64,000 bases of DNA from Chitinophagaceae bacterium DXS (GCA_030345135.1 CP128386.1:4346667-4410666); one strand, 5' to 3'. Shown: positions 16,511 through 26,235, counted from the stretch's first letter. Notes: generated by a model from the letters alone, not told the origin. A program made the numbers and translations.

Positions 16511-16701
16511 GTGAATGGTCAATAGTCAATGGTGAAAGGTGAAGCAGGTTTAATTATATCGGTCATCTTGAATGCCAGTTAATTCAACGGCCGTAAACAT
16601 TATATCGACACTACAATTAATAACTGCAAATATCCACCTGATAAAAATTCTGAGCAAGCTCGCATTTTTCACTATTCACCATTCACTATTCACCATTCAC
16701 C
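16511..16701. repeat. Inverted pair of GTGAATGG/ATTCACC repeats
   Basis: GTGAATGGTCAATAGTCAAT at 16511-16530 (continuing GGTGAA) faces, in reverse complement, a TTCACTATTCACCATTCAC run repeated at 16668-16700. The right arm ends two bases from the stop codon of the YccF gene. The same sequence family recurs at 21067-21095, 21300-21318 and 57610-57642. Confidence 0.85.
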
Positions 16702-16702
16702 C

Positions 16703-17074
16703 CTAAACAATTCTTTTCCCAAAAGGCATTAAAGAAAGCTCCACCAATTTCATGTGTTGCTTGGCAAATGGTATTCCTATTATTGTTATAGCGAGTATAA
16801 AAGCGAAAAAAATATGCACCAGCGCTGTGTACCAACCGCCACAAATAATCCAGATGATGTTGCACAATGTTGAAAGGCATCCGTAGTTATTGGGGCCGTT
16901 TTCAATGCGCGTACCAAAAGGCCACAGAACTACAGCACCAATTTTAAAACATTGAATACCAAAAGGGATGCCTATGATTGTGCAGCAAAGCACCAGGCCC
17001 CCTACAAAATAACCCAATGCACTTAAAAAGCCGCCGAATATCAACCAGATTAAATTACCCAGAATGTTCATCAT
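16703..17074 (-). CDS. yccF: YccF domain membrane protein
   Basis: The 123-residue protein contains two copies of the YccF (DUF307) hairpin: LGNLIWLIFGGFLSALGYFV with IIGIPFGIQCFKIGAVVLWPFG, then a second copy with IIWIICGGWYTALVHIFFAF and ITIIGIPFAKQHMKLVELSLMPFG. Each unit spans the membrane and ends with the conserved IGIPF...PFG. It is an inner-membrane protein of unknown function. A block of ATTCACC repeats starts right after its stop codon. Confidence 0.92.
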   Translation of the reverse strand: MMNILGNLIWLIFGGFLSALGYFVGGLVLCCTIIGIPFGIQCFKIGAVVLWPFGTRIENGPNNYGCLSTLCNIIWIICGGWYTALVHIFFAFILAITIIGIPFAKQHMKLVELSLMPFGKRIV

Positions 17075-17198
17075 GGAAAGATAGTTGAAACTTTTTTATT
17101 ATTTCACAGATTTGCACGATTGAAAAAACATCCAAATATTCTTACCGTGGAACGTTTTATAGAAGAAAGAGTGTTACTTTGTAGGATTGAGGCTACTT

Positions 17199-19601
17199 AT
17201 GATAATGCTAAGACCTGTTTTTAACTTAATTAGTTGGGTTTTATTTTTTTTTACCATCGCATTTTTGACAACATCATGTTCGTTAAAAGCAACACGCCCT
17301 CAGGTAGCAAAGACAGGGGTGATTGACCTCCGGAATACAGATCTTACAAATTCAAAAGTACCTCTAAACGGTGAGTGGGAATTCTACTTCGGCCATCTGT
17401 TAAAACCCGGCGAAAACACGCCTCCTAAAACATACACTGAATTTCCCACACTCTGGAATAATACAGTCGTCAACGGAAAAAATTTACCAGCTTTTGGATA
17501 TGCAACTTATAAGCTGGATGTATTGCTTCCAAAAAAAAGGCCCAAACTGATATTGCAGGTTCCTGAAGTTTACAGCGCCTTCCGCTTGTATGTAAACGGA
17601 CAAGTGAATGCCGAAAATGGCGTTCCCGGAAAAACCAGGGAAACAACAGTGCCCTATTGGAGCACGATCATCAGTAGTCTGTTGCCAAATAATACGGATA
17701 CGTTACACCTGTTGCTACAGGTAAGTAATTTTCATCATCACCGGGGTGGGCCTTACCACCATATTGTTATTGGAGACAGACAAAGTATCATTCTGAAAAA
17801 GAACAGGCAAATAGCACTCGATTTTACCCTGGCAGGATGCCTTTTTATGGGCGGACTTTTTTTTATCGGTTTGTATTTGTTTGGCCAGCATGATAAAGCC
17901 ATCCTTTTTTTCGCATTGTTTTGCATAACCTACAGCTATCGTATAGCAGGCGTTAGTCCTTATTCCCTGCACACAATTGTGCCGGATGTAAGCTGGTTTG
18001 TAACCCTGCGGCTGGAATACACAACGCTTTTCCTGAGTGTACTTTTCTTTGCACAGTACATGCGCTTTTTATATCCGGCAGATGTTCACCGGCCCGTTGT
18101 AACGATTATGTCGCTTATTTCTTTGGTGTATACGCTTTGTGCTTTGGTGCTTCCTGTAAAGATGTTTTCATCCATGCTAAACTTCTTTTTGGTGGTGCTG
18201 CTATTGTTCATTGTTTATGGCATGTACCTTTTTATAAAAGCCGCACGCAAAGAACGTATAGGGGCCAAATATGCCTTAATAAGCACAGCGGTAATCATCG
18301 TTGTATTTATTATCATCAACGTTAACTATTTCTATAAAATCGAGGCATCTAATTACATTCTGTTGTTCGCAGCTTATCTGCTGTTCTTCTTTTTTCAATC
18401 GCTTATACTGTCTTTTCGGTTTGCAACTACTTTGAAAGTTGCCAAACAACAGGCGGAGCTTGGTTTAAAAGTGAAGTCAGAATTTCTGTCCACTATGTCC
18501 CACGAAATAAGAACACCGTTGAATTCTGTCATAGGTACAAGCCAGTTACTTATACAAAATAATCCGCGCCAGGATCAAAAGGAGAGTCTGGACGTGCTGC
18601 TGTTCTCAGCAAACAATCTGTTGGTAATAGTGAACGATATCCTTGATTTCAATAAGATAGAGGAGCAGAAAATTACTTTTGAACATATTGAAATGGATTT
18701 GGCAGCCATCGCCAGAAACATTATCGCTAGTGCCAGGGCCAGTGCAGAACAAAAAGGTATTGCCCTGAAACTGGAAATGCCGGAGCTTAAAGTAATTGTA
18801 ATGGGCGATCCTACGCGCCTTAGCCAGGTGTTATACAACCTCGTAAACAATGCCATAAAATTCACCCATACCGGTTCAGTGTGCTTACGTATTAAATTGG
18901 TTTCGCAGACTGATGAAGAGCTTAAATTAACTTTTGAGATAGAAGATACCGGTATTGGCATAGAACAGGATAAACAAAAACTAATATTCGATAAATTTAC
19001 CCAGGCGGACTCTTCCACTTTAAGAAGTTATGGTGGCACCGGTCTCGGCCTTGCTATTTGTAAAAGACTATTGGAATTACAAAACTCAACGCTGCAATTG
19101 AGAAGCCTGGTAGGCGTTGGTTCCGTTTTTTATTTCACACAGTCTTTTGAAAAAAGCAACACTCAGTACCCCGTAGAAAACATACAGTCAAATAAAGAAA
19201 ATGGCAGTATGAAAAATTTGCAAGGCGTTAAAGTATTACTGGTAGAAGACAATCCGATGAATGTGTTTATAGCCAAGAAGTTCCTGGATATGTGGAAAGT
19301 GGATGTTGAGGTGGCTGATAATGGCGAAAAAGCTGTGGTTATGAGCACGCAAAATAAATACAATATTATTCTGATGGATCTCCACATGCCACTTGTTGAC
19401 GGATACGATGCAACAAAACGGATAAGGGCCACAGGAAACCAAACTCCTATTATCGCGCTTACAGCCGCTATTCCTTCTGAAATTCAATCCAAGGTTTTTG
19501 AAGCTGGTATGAATGGCATACTTATAAAGCCATTCAATGCAAATGAATTATTTTCAGTTGTTTCAAAATCTTCAAACAATCATCTTAGTTCGCAGCATTA
19601 A
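17199..19601 (+). CDS. Hybrid sensor histidine kinase/response regulator with 7TMR-DISM sensor
   Basis: From ATG 17199 (a TTG at 17187 is also open) the protein is 800 residues. After an N-terminal hydrophobic segment ending in a lipobox-like TTSC, residues ~35-195 form a periplasmic galactose-binding-like domain (GEWEFYFG, RLYVNGQ), followed by seven transmembrane helices (~205-410, 7TMR-DISM). Then come HisKA (STMSHEIRTPLNS, phospho-acceptor His435), HATPase_c (NLVNNAIKFT; DTGIGI; GGTGLGLAI) and a receiver domain (VKVLLVEDNPMN; IILMDLHMPLVDG, Asp727). No HPt or output domain is present, so a separate partner is needed. The ligand is probably a carbohydrate or other extracellular molecule. 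Confidence 0.93.
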   Translation: MIMLRPVFNLISWVLFFFTIAFLTTSCSLKATRPQVAKTGVIDLRNTDLTNSKVPLNGEWEFYFGHLLKPGENTPPKTYTEFPTLWNNTVVNGKNLPAFGYATYKLDVLLPKKRPKLILQVPEVYSAFRLYVNGQVNAENGVPGKTRETTVPYWSTIISSLLPNNTDTLHLLLQVSNFHHHRGGPYHHIVIGDRQSIILKKNRQIALDFTLAGCLFMGGLFFIGLYLFGQHDKAILFFALFCITYSYRIAGVSPYSLHTIVPDVSWFVTLRLEYTTLFLSVLFFAQYMRFLYPADVHRPVVTIMSLISLVYTLCALVLPVKMFSSMLNFFLVVLLLFIVYGMYLFIKAARKERIGAKYALISTAVIIVVFIIINVNYFYKIEASNYILLFAAYLLFFFFQSLILSFRFATTLKVAKQQAELGLKVKSEFLSTMSHEIRTPLNSVIGTSQLLIQNNPRQDQKESLDVLLFSANNLLVIVNDILDFNKIEEQKITFEHIEMDLAAIARNIIASARASAEQKGIALKLEMPELKVIVMGDPTRLSQVLYNLVNNAIKFTHTGSVCLRIKLVSQTDEELKLTFEIEDTGIGIEQDKQKLIFDKFTQADSSTLRSYGGTGLGLAICKRLLELQNSTLQLRSLVGVGSVFYFTQSFEKSNTQYPVENIQSNKENGSMKNLQGVKVLLVEDNPMNVFIAKKFLDMWKVDVEVADNGEKAVVMSTQNKYNIILMDLHMPLVDGYDATKRIRATGNQTPIIALTAAIPSEIQSKVFEAGMNGILIKPFNANELFSVVSKSSNNHLSSQH

Positions 19602-19729
19602 CATGCCGCTATCCAAAAAAGTTAAATTTCATGGCATCTATATTGCTGGCTAGCAATTAATTCACTTGCTTTTTTGTTATCTTTAGGCAACAGCGATTGT
19701 TGCTACATTTCTATTACATGTAAGCCATG

Positions 19730-19737
19730 TACCTTTG
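19730..19737 (+). promoter_or_regulatory. Candidate -7 box before the OmpA gene
   Basis: TACCTTTG fits TAnnTTTG, 70 bases upstream of the ATG at 19808, leaving a short 5' leader that contains a small hairpin (CACCGTTTTTACGGTG). Confidence 0.35.
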
Positions 19738-19807
19738 CACCGTTTTTACGGTGTAGTGAACATTGGCACAATATTTAAAGGTTCTAATTCATTTAAATTT
19801 ATTTGAC

Positions 19808-20695
19808 ATGAAAGCATTGTATGTTACCGTATCCATTCTATCCTTTGGTCTTTTATTCTCATGCGTTAGCCCCAAAAAAGTAAGACAAGCCGAAGCTAAA
19901 TATGGACAGTTGAACGGCGCCTATCTTGAATTACAACAAAAGCTCAGAAACTGTGAGCAGACTTCTAAAGATTCTTCAGCGGCATATGCCAGCAGCCGGG
20001 CTGATTACGAATCAAGAATTCGTGCATTGACTGACCAGGTAGACTTCTTAAAAACCAACAATACCCAGGTATTATCACAGCTTAAAGATTTGTCTGTTAT
20101 CTCCAGCTCCCAGGCTGAAAGTATCAATAAATCACTTGAAAATATAGGCGCTAAAGACGCTTATATCAAGGATCTGCAGTCAGCAATGGCTCGTAAAGAC
20201 TCCTTAAACATGGCGCTGGTGATGAATCTGAAAGGTGCTATAGGTAATCTTGATGATAAGGATATTAACATCAAGGTGGATAAAGGTGTAGTTTACATTG
20301 ACATCTCTGATAAACTACTTTTCAAAAGCGGAAGCTATGTTGTTACCGACCGCGCGAAAGAAGTGTTAGGAAAAGTTGCGGCGGTTTTGAACAACCAGCC
20401 TGATATTGAATTTATGGTGGAAGGCCATACTGACAATGTTCCTTATAAAGGTAATTCTGTGTTGCAGGACAACTGGGATCTGAGTGTTAAGCGTGCAACT
20501 TCTGTAGTAAGAATACTTCAGGATCAATACAATATCAAACCGGCACGTATGACAGCAGCGGGTCGCAGTGAATATATACCTGTTGCGACAAATGATTCTG
20601 CAGACGGAAAAGCAGCTAACAGAAGGACAAGAATTGTTATTCTACCGCAGTTAGATCAGTTCTTTAAACTGTTGGAAACTCCGCAGGGTAAATAG
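19808..20695 (+). CDS. OmpA family peptidoglycan-binding lipoprotein
   Basis: The ATG at 19808 gives 295 residues with a lipoprotein signal (YVTVSILSFGLLFSC, Cys about residue 19); the in-frame codons from 19763 precede the signal and are not used. Residues ~25-145 are a coiled coil (repeated Gln/Leu/Lys heptads), and ~160-280 an OmpA domain with LLFKSGSYVVTDRAKEVL, EFMVEGHTDNVPYKGN and KAANRRTRIVIL, including the Asp and Arg that bind meso-diaminopimelate. It anchors the outer membrane to the cell wall. A strong terminator follows; it is monocistronic. Confidence 0.92.
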   Translation: MKALYVTVSILSFGLLFSCVSPKKVRQAEAKYGQLNGAYLELQQKLRNCEQTSKDSSAAYASSRADYESRIRALTDQVDFLKTNNTQVLSQLKDLSVISSSQAESINKSLENIGAKDAYIKDLQSAMARKDSLNMALVMNLKGAIGNLDDKDINIKVDKGVVYIDISDKLLFKSGSYVVTDRAKEVLGKVAAVLNNQPDIEFMVEGHTDNVPYKGNSVLQDNWDLSVKRATSVVRILQDQYNIKPARMTAAGRSEYIPVATNDSADGKAANRRTRIVILPQLDQFFKLLETPQGK

Positions 20696-20732
20696 TTAGA
20701 GCGATAACGATTTAATATAGATAAATGGAAAG

Positions 20733-20760
20733 GCGGCTGAATATCAGTCGCTTTTTTATT
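20733..20760 (+). terminator. Rho-independent terminator of the OmpA gene
   Basis: GCGGCTGA 20733-20740 pairs with TCAGTCGC 20744-20751 (one G-U) and is followed by TTTTTTATT. Confidence 0.88.
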
Positions 20761-20865
20761 TGGGAGCTGATTTGATTAGATTGAAACATGGTGATGTATT
20801 TGTTTGCAAAACAGATGGAAAAACATTTTAGAAATGCATTTGAAGACCTGCGGTCTTTGGATTTG

Positions 20866-21504
20866 AACCATATAAGTAAGGTGTCGGCCGCGCCAACGTT
20901 TCGTTATAAACAACTGGCCTAAAACCTAAAGCTTAAAGCCCAAAGCCTAAAGCTGACCGAAGCGAAGTTTTTTAAACCATATAAGGCATATAAGAGCAAA
21001 TAAGGATTTTGTCTACAATAATAATTGTACTTAAGCGAGAATAAATTTACTTAGCCAGACCGGACTTTCACCATTGACTATTGACTATTCACTAGTTGTA
21101 TAGAAGGGATGTAAGGAATATAAGTTAAGCGGCTGTTCGCCGCTCCGCGAAGCCTCCTGGCTTCGTGGCTTTACTCTATCGCCTTTGGCGATATGTCTTT
21201 TACAATTAATCGCTCCAAGCGATAGAGCAGGTTTGCGGAAGCTGGGACTTCCGCAGAGCGGAAAATCTTATATTCTCTTACATCCCTTCTATACAACTAG
21301 TGGATAGTGAATGGTGAAGGTCCGAACTGGTTAAGTAAATATATTGTCGTTTAAGTGTTACTATTATCCTGGGCAAAAGCTCTTATTTGCTCTTATATGC
21401 CTTATATGGTTTAAAAAACTTCGCTTCGGTTCGCTTTGGGCTTTAAGCTTTATCAGTTGTTTACAAAGAAACGTTGGCGCGGCCGACACCTTACTTATAT
21501 GGTT
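20866..21504. repeat. 640-bp nested inverted-repeat locus, non-coding
   Basis: Several segments on the left match the right side in reverse complement and in mirror order: 20866-20901 with 21469-21504 (36/36), 20932-20946 with 21433-21447 (15/15), 20956-21004 with 21382-21430 (49/49), and 21091-21124 with 21267-21301 (one insertion). The 140-base centre (21125-21266) has further hairpins: GCGGC/GCCGC 21129-21143, CGAAGCC/GGCTTCG, TATCGCC/GGCGATA and GCGGAAG/CTTCCGC. No long protein-like frame exists. It occupies most of the 950-base gap between ompA and the ppiD-like gene. Origin and function unknown. Confidence 0.9.
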
Positions 21505-21591
21505 TAATTTCTTCCGCCCTTCCAGGGCGTTGCCTGTGCTAAAGCTTCGACGCCTTCAGCGTCGGTCGAGAAGCGCTAATTATACCCAACA

Positions 21592-21624
21592 AAAAAAGGG
21601 ATGCTACTCTCGTAACACCCCTTT
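21592..21624 (-). terminator. Terminator of the ppiD-like gene
   Basis: On the minus strand AAAGGGGTGTTA pairs imperfectly with TAGCATCCCTTT and is followed by a T7 run. It lies 23 bases after the stop codon. Confidence 0.8.
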
Positions 21625-21646
21625 CTATATTTCATTTAGTTATCTA

Positions 21647-23770
21647 CTAATAGAATTTGCTTCTGTAATCTTTTACAGTTGCAGCTTGCCTTAAGGAGGC
21701 CATAGATCTGTACCCGATCATACTGCGCAACGTATTTTCAAGCTGTGCTTTCAATGAAGCAGGATTGCTTTCCATAGAAGCTTTTGCACCGATGGATTCG
21801 CCTTTTACAGCAAAAACACCAGTAGTACCTGCGATCGGCGAGCTTACTTTTCCCTGTAAAGATTTGTTGAATGCAGCACCAACCATTTTAGGTTCATTTC
21901 CTACAGCTGGAACAAACGGAGTTTGGAAAGAAATGCTATCTGCTTTCTGTACAGATGCGCCAGCACCCTGAGCATAGGATTCTAAAGTATTTCCTTTCAT
22001 TTTTGTATCAACGATCACCTTGGCTTTCTTCTCGTTTCTGATGATACTTTCAACCATTGGTCTTGCAGTAGCTGCATTTTGTAAACCTTCTTTATTAATA
22101 TTGGTAATAATTGCAACTATATACCTGTTATTAATTTTAGTAGGCTCAGAAATAGCACCAAGCTTGTTATCATATACCCATCTTACAAAAGTTCTGCTTT
22201 CACCTAATGTACCAATGTTAGCATCGTTTTCCCTTATTTCAGTAGCGGGTAAAACGGGTTTACCTTGTTTAACCGCATTCTGCTCAAAGCTCTTCATATC
22301 GCGGCTTACAGCTACAAACTGGCTCGCTGCATTACTTGCAGTTACATCTGTTTCAGCGCTAACTGCGATTGGTTTTGAAACATATGCGATCTGGTAGGCG
22401 TCTTCAAATTTCTTTTGGTCAAGAACTTCAATATAATGGTAACCACCATATGCAGCGTTCTCAACTTTCACCGTTTTCTTATCACCGGTTTTGCCGTAGA
22501 ATATGGTTTCAGCGAACTCTTTGCTGATGCTTCCGAACTGCATTGCAGTAAATGTATATTCTCCGTTGGTAGCTTTACTTCCGGGATCATCGCTGAATTT
22601 CTGAACCATCGAATCGAAGCTTGCACCATGGTTAATAGCGTTAACAATGCTGTCAATTCTTTTCTTGGCAACGCTATCAGGTAATACAGGCTGTCCCTGA
22701 TTTTCTGTCTTAATTAATATGTGGCGGCATTTTACAGAATCAGGCATTACACGGCGGCTGATCATTTTAGCCAGGGTGTAGTTAGTATTATCAAGATACG
22801 GTCCGAACACCTGTCCGTCTGCCAGTTTTAAAATGCTGTCAGCGCTCGGAACCTGTACCGTACTTTTTGTGATGTAACCATCATAATAAGGAATAGCGCT
22901 TCCTTTAGAAGCAACAAATGTTTTCACGTTTGCAGTAGGAGTGTTAACAAACTCTGGTTTAATTTCTTCCAGTTGTTTGTAAACAGCAGCACTATCCTGT
23001 GAGCTTGGATTTGCATCAAAAGCTACATAAGAAACAGAGCGTGTTTCTTCATCCTGCTTAAACAGGTTCTTATGTTTATTCACATAGTTGTTAATATCAT
23101 CATCAGATACTTTGATGGTGCTGTCAACAACTGAATTGTAAGGAACAAATACATAAGAAACGCTTGCGATAGAATTATTATCAGCGCTCATTTTCTCAAC
23201 CATCCATTTAGGAATGTATGCAGCACCAGTGATCAAAGACTGGTATTTGCGTTGTAATGTCTGATCGATTGTTGGCTGAATATATGCTTCATAGATCGCA
23301 TTAACCTGCGGATCATTTTTCTTTTTCTTAAGCTGGTTAAACTGCTGTTTAGCCTGCTCCATATTAAACTGGCCGGTATTAGGATCAGTAAATGCCTGAA
23401 CAAGCCATTGCGGAGGATTAGCACCGAACAACTGGTTGCTTATTTCGTCACCTGTAACCTGTACGCCAAGTTTTTTGTATTCTTTATTCATCAACACTTC
23501 ATTCACCATCAGGTTCCATACACCCGCCATCAACTGTTCGCGGGGCATGTTTGCTGCCTGCTGGTTGGTTTGCTGAATAAATTCTACTTTTCTTTCAAAA
23601 TCAGCTTTCTCTATAGATTCTCCATCTACTTTACCAACAGTTGTGGTATTAGCGAATAAACTTCCTTTACGGTACAAGCCATCCTGCAGAATAAAAGCAA
23701 TTAGGGCAAGAGCAATGATAATAAAGACAATCCACGCGCCTTTATCACGAATTCGTTGAATTACTGACAT
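21647..23770 (-). CDS. ppiD: Peptidyl-prolyl cis-trans isomerase, PpiD/SurA type
   Basis: The 707-residue protein has the PpiD layout: one N-terminal transmembrane anchor (GAWIVFIIIALALIAFIL, residues 12-29), a SurA_N/chaperone region (VGKVDGESIEKADFERKVE; VMNEVLMNKEYKKLGV), a parvulin domain at about 340-450 (CRHILIKTE ... ASFDSMVQKFSDDPGSKATNGEYTFT ... FAETIF) and a long C-terminal chaperone part. The opening MSVIQRIRDKGAW is typical of Bacteroidota members. It assists folding of proteins leaving the Sec translocon in the periplasm. Divergent from nadA across a 695-base gap rich in DnaA-like boxes. Confidence 0.92.
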   Translation of the reverse strand: MSVIQRIRDKGAWIVFIIIALALIAFILQDGLYRKGSLFANTTTVGKVDGESIEKADFERKVEFIQQTNQQAANMPREQLMAGVWNLMVNEVLMNKEYKKLGVQVTGDEISNQLFGANPPQWLVQAFTDPNTGQFNMEQAKQQFNQLKKKKNDPQVNAIYEAYIQPTIDQTLQRKYQSLITGAAYIPKWMVEKMSADNNSIASVSYVFVPYNSVVDSTIKVSDDDINNYVNKHKNLFKQDEETRSVSYVAFDANPSSQDSAAVYKQLEEIKPEFVNTPTANVKTFVASKGSAIPYYDGYITKSTVQVPSADSILKLADGQVFGPYLDNTNYTLAKMISRRVMPDSVKCRHILIKTENQGQPVLPDSVAKKRIDSIVNAINHGASFDSMVQKFSDDPGSKATNGEYTFTAMQFGSISKEFAETIFYGKTGDKKTVKVENAAYGGYHYIEVLDQKKFEDAYQIAYVSKPIAVSAETDVTASNAASQFVAVSRDMKSFEQNAVKQGKPVLPATEIRENDANIGTLGESRTFVRWVYDNKLGAISEPTKINNRYIVAIITNINKEGLQNAATARPMVESIIRNEKKAKVIVDTKMKGNTLESYAQGAGASVQKADSISFQTPFVPAVGNEPKMVGAAFNKSLQGKVSSPIAGTTGVFAVKGESIGAKASMESNPASLKAQLENTLRSMIGYRSMASLRQAATVKDYRSKFY

Positions 23771-24465
23771 ATTAGTTAATACGGTTTAATATAAGGATGG
23801 CAAAAATAGGGGAAAAAACATTTCAACAAATTGTGGATAACGGCTGAAAATATTGTCGTATTTGCTTTTTTGGGCTTTTTGGCGTTTTACCCCCATATAT
23901 ATTATATATATGCATGCAGAAAACCATAATCCTGTGTTTTTTTATGTAAAAAGCGGTAAAAAAACTTCCGTGGAACATTAATTAACACAAAAATGTTGAA
24001 AACCGGGTAAAGCCGTTAATAAACTCACTTTTTAACAATGCGGATTGTGGACGCGAGTGGAATAACTAAGGCGGTTTTCCGGTTTTTTCGATTTTCCACT
24101 TTCTTAATCACTTTTTCCCCCATCTTAATTAACAGTTAATTACTTGTGAATTACCAGATGGGCATAAACCGGTTTAAGATTTTCCACCGATGTGGGTAAA
24201 GCCGCCTTTTTTATATTTCACGAACGTTTCACAGTGTGAGTTTTATGTGGATATGTGTGGATAGATAATCAGTCATTAACTTTGCATTGTGGGGATAAGA
24301 AAGTTATCACGATATCCACAGCCGTAATAGTAATAGCTTTTTTTTTATAAATGTATTATTAAAGAATATTACGGTCGATATTCACATTTTTTGAGAGTGA
24401 TTTCAAAAAATTTTTTTCTCAGGTTGTTGGATATTTGTTGCCTGCAAAAAATTAAACAACGCACG
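23771..24465. other. Divergent intergenic region with DnaA-box cluster; candidate replication origin
   Basis: This is the largest gene-free AT-rich stretch in the housekeeping block. It contains TGTGGATAA at 23832-23840 (perfect DnaA box, reverse), TGTGGGTAA 24191-24199, TGTGGATAT 24246-24254, TGTGGATAG 24256-24264 and ATATCCACA 24312-24320, each one mismatch from consensus, plus an alternating AT tract (23894-23911) that could unwind easily. It must also hold the promoters of ppiD and nadA. dnaA itself is not in the window. Confidence 0.5.
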
Positions 24466-25503
24466 ATGAACAATCTTAATGTAGTTCCGGATGAAGTTTT
24501 GCAAAGAGCAAAAGCAAATGTTGATTCGAACGGTTATTTGAATATTGAAATAGATCCGCGCCTGGATCTGTTTGCGGAAATAGAACGATTGAAGAAAGAA
24601 AAGAATGCAATACTGCTGGCTCACTATTACCAGGAGCCGGATATACAGGATGTTGCAGATTATATTGGCGATAGCCTTGGCCTTGCTCAACAGGCAGCAA
24701 AGACAGATGCTGATATAATTGTATTTGCCGGAGTGCACTTTATGGCTGAAACGGCAAAAATTCTCAACCCAAACAAAAAAGTGCTCCTTCCCGATTTAAA
24801 GGCCGGATGTTCCTTAGCCGATAGCGCTCCTGCTGATTTATTTGCCCATTTTAAGGCAAAATACCCCGGGCACATCGTAATTAGTTATATAAACTGTACA
24901 GCCGAAATTAAGGCCCTTAGCGACATAATCTGCACATCTTCAAATGCAGAGAAGATTATAGAGAGTGTTCCGAAGGATCAGCCGATCATTTTTGCGCCAG
25001 ATAAAAATCTTGGTGGATATCTCAACAAAAAGACCGGACGCAACATGGTACTGTGGAACGGTGCATGTATGGTTCATGAAATATTCAGCCTGGAGAAGAT
25101 CACTAAATTAAAAGTCCGTCACCCTAAAGCCAAATTGATTGCGCACCCTGAGTGTGAAGATGCTGTTTTGCAGGTTGCTGATTTTGTTGGAAGCACAACG
25201 CAACTGTTGAAATATGCTATTCAGGATAGTGCAGAAGAATATATTGTTGCTACAGAAACAGGTATACTGCACCAGATGCAAAAAGATGCACCTCACAAGA
25301 CATTTATACCGGCCCCGCCGAATAACAGCTGTGCATGCAATGATTGTCCACACATGAAGCTGAATACACTTGAAAAGCTGTACCTGTGCATGGAATATGA
25401 AACCCCGGAAATCACCATGGATGAAACGCTTAGAAAAGCGGCTTTAAAACCAATTGAGCGTATGCTTGAAATAAGCAGGGCTGCAGGTCTGATTGGCGGA
25501 TAG
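24466..25503 (+). CDS. nadA: Quinolinate synthase NadA
   Basis: ATG 24466 gives a 345-residue protein; 25 in-frame codons upstream are not conserved. NadA condenses iminoaspartate (from NadB) with dihydroxyacetone phosphate to quinolinate, the first dedicated NAD precursor. The three 4Fe-4S ligands are visible as Cys115 (KAGCSLAD), Cys201 (NGACMVHE) and Cys294 in the CACNDCPHM segment. Substrate-binding [11 protein letters not shown] and GDSLGLA are intact. nadB and nadC are not adjacent. A perfect DnaA-type box (25505-25513) begins just after the stop codon. Confidence 0.96.
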   Translation: MNNLNVVPDEVLQRAKANVDSNGYLNIEIDPRLDLFAEIERLKKEKNAILLAHYYQEPDIQDVADYIGDSLGLAQQAAKTDADIIVFAGVHFMAETAKILNPNKKVLLPDLKAGCSLADSAPADLFAHFKAKYPGHIVISYINCTAEIKALSDIICTSSNAEKIIESVPKDQPIIFAPDKNLGGYLNKKTGRNMVLWNGACMVHEIFSLEKITKLKVRHPKAKLIAHPECEDAVLQVADFVGSTTQLLKYAIQDSAEEYIVATETGILHQMQKDAPHKTFIPAPPNNSCACNDCPHMKLNTLEKLYLCMEYETPEITMDETLRKAALKPIERMLEISRAAGLIGG

Positions 25504-25605
25504 ATGTGGATAAACTGTTGACTTTGTTGGTTTGTTGTTCTTGACAATTAGCTGCCTTTTGTGAACGACTACATGGATAAATAAAGATATTTAATCAGGT
25601 AGGTT

Positions 25606-25986
25606 ATGGATACAATGCAACGAATCAGGAACGCCTATAAAATGGCGCGGGATTATCCTTCTCTCATGTCTATGCTTATTGACATTGGAGTTGCTTCTTA
25701 TACCGTTGATGTTGCTACCAGCACGGTTTTGTATCGGATGCCCGAAGGGGAAAACGTTATTCACATAAGTGATGTTGTTCCCAGGGAAATTGCAAGAAGT
25801 TTCAATAAAAAACAGGTAACACAAGCGATCAAGGACAAACGTGAAGACAAGATTGATTATCCTGTTTTTATGACCGAGCTTGCAAAATCGGGCGTACGGT
25901 TTTACGAAGCCACATTGAATGGCATTAGTAAGAAAGTAACTTACATTGGGCCTGATGGTCACTTTGAAGAGAGGATCCCTCTATGA
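25606..25986 (+). CDS. DUF1398 family protein
   Basis: The 126-residue protein matches DUF1398 (a family once labelled phage envelope protein): YPSLMSMLIDIGVASYTVDVATSTVLYR at the start, and DYPVFMTELAKSGVRFYEATLNGISKKVTYIGPDGHFEERIP at the end, which resembles the repeated YPxFxxxLxxxGVxxYxVD unit twice. The function is unknown. It is small, cytoplasmic and monocistronic, followed by an unusually long stem-loop. Confidence 0.85.
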   Translation: MDTMQRIRNAYKMARDYPSLMSMLIDIGVASYTVDVATSTVLYRMPEGENVIHISDVVPREIARSFNKKQVTQAIKDKREDKIDYPVFMTELAKSGVRFYEATLNGISKKVTYIGPDGHFEERIPL

Positions 25987-25989
25987 GCT

Positions 25990-26094
25990 AATATTATTAA
26001 GCCGGGCATAAGTTTGTTCATCTTTTGTTGAAGCTTGTCATGCAAAAATTTTTATCAGAAGAATAAACAGCCTGGCTTAATAATATTTTTCTTC
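25990..26094 (+). terminator. Long stem-loop with T tract after the DUF1398 gene
   Basis: AATATTATTAAGCCGGGC (25990-26007) pairs over 18 positions, one G-U, with 26070-26087, enclosing a 62-base loop and followed by TTTTTCTTC. It could terminate the DUF1398 transcript, or be a small structured RNA on its own given the loop size. Confidence 0.6.
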
Positions 26095-26185
26095 ACCTGG
26101 TGTGAATAAAGCTATGGTTCATGAAAATCGGAATAAGCATCAGGTCGCTTATTCACAATTGCATGTTGATAACCTCTCAGAAATA

Positions 26186-26211
26186 AGAAAGCCATCTGGA
26201 AAGATGGCCTT
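26186..26211 (-). terminator. Terminator of recA
   Basis: On the minus strand AGGCCATCT pairs with AGATGGCTT around a TTCC loop, followed by TCTTATTTC. It lies 25 bases after the recA stop. Confidence 0.85.
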
Positions 26212-26235
26212 CATTTACTAACCCATATAGTTCTA

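Noticed and set aside
21344-21694. 116-codon plus-strand frame in the 640-bp locus
   Set aside because: It runs through the right arm of the inverted repeat and into the end of the ppiD-like gene; composition is not protein-like.
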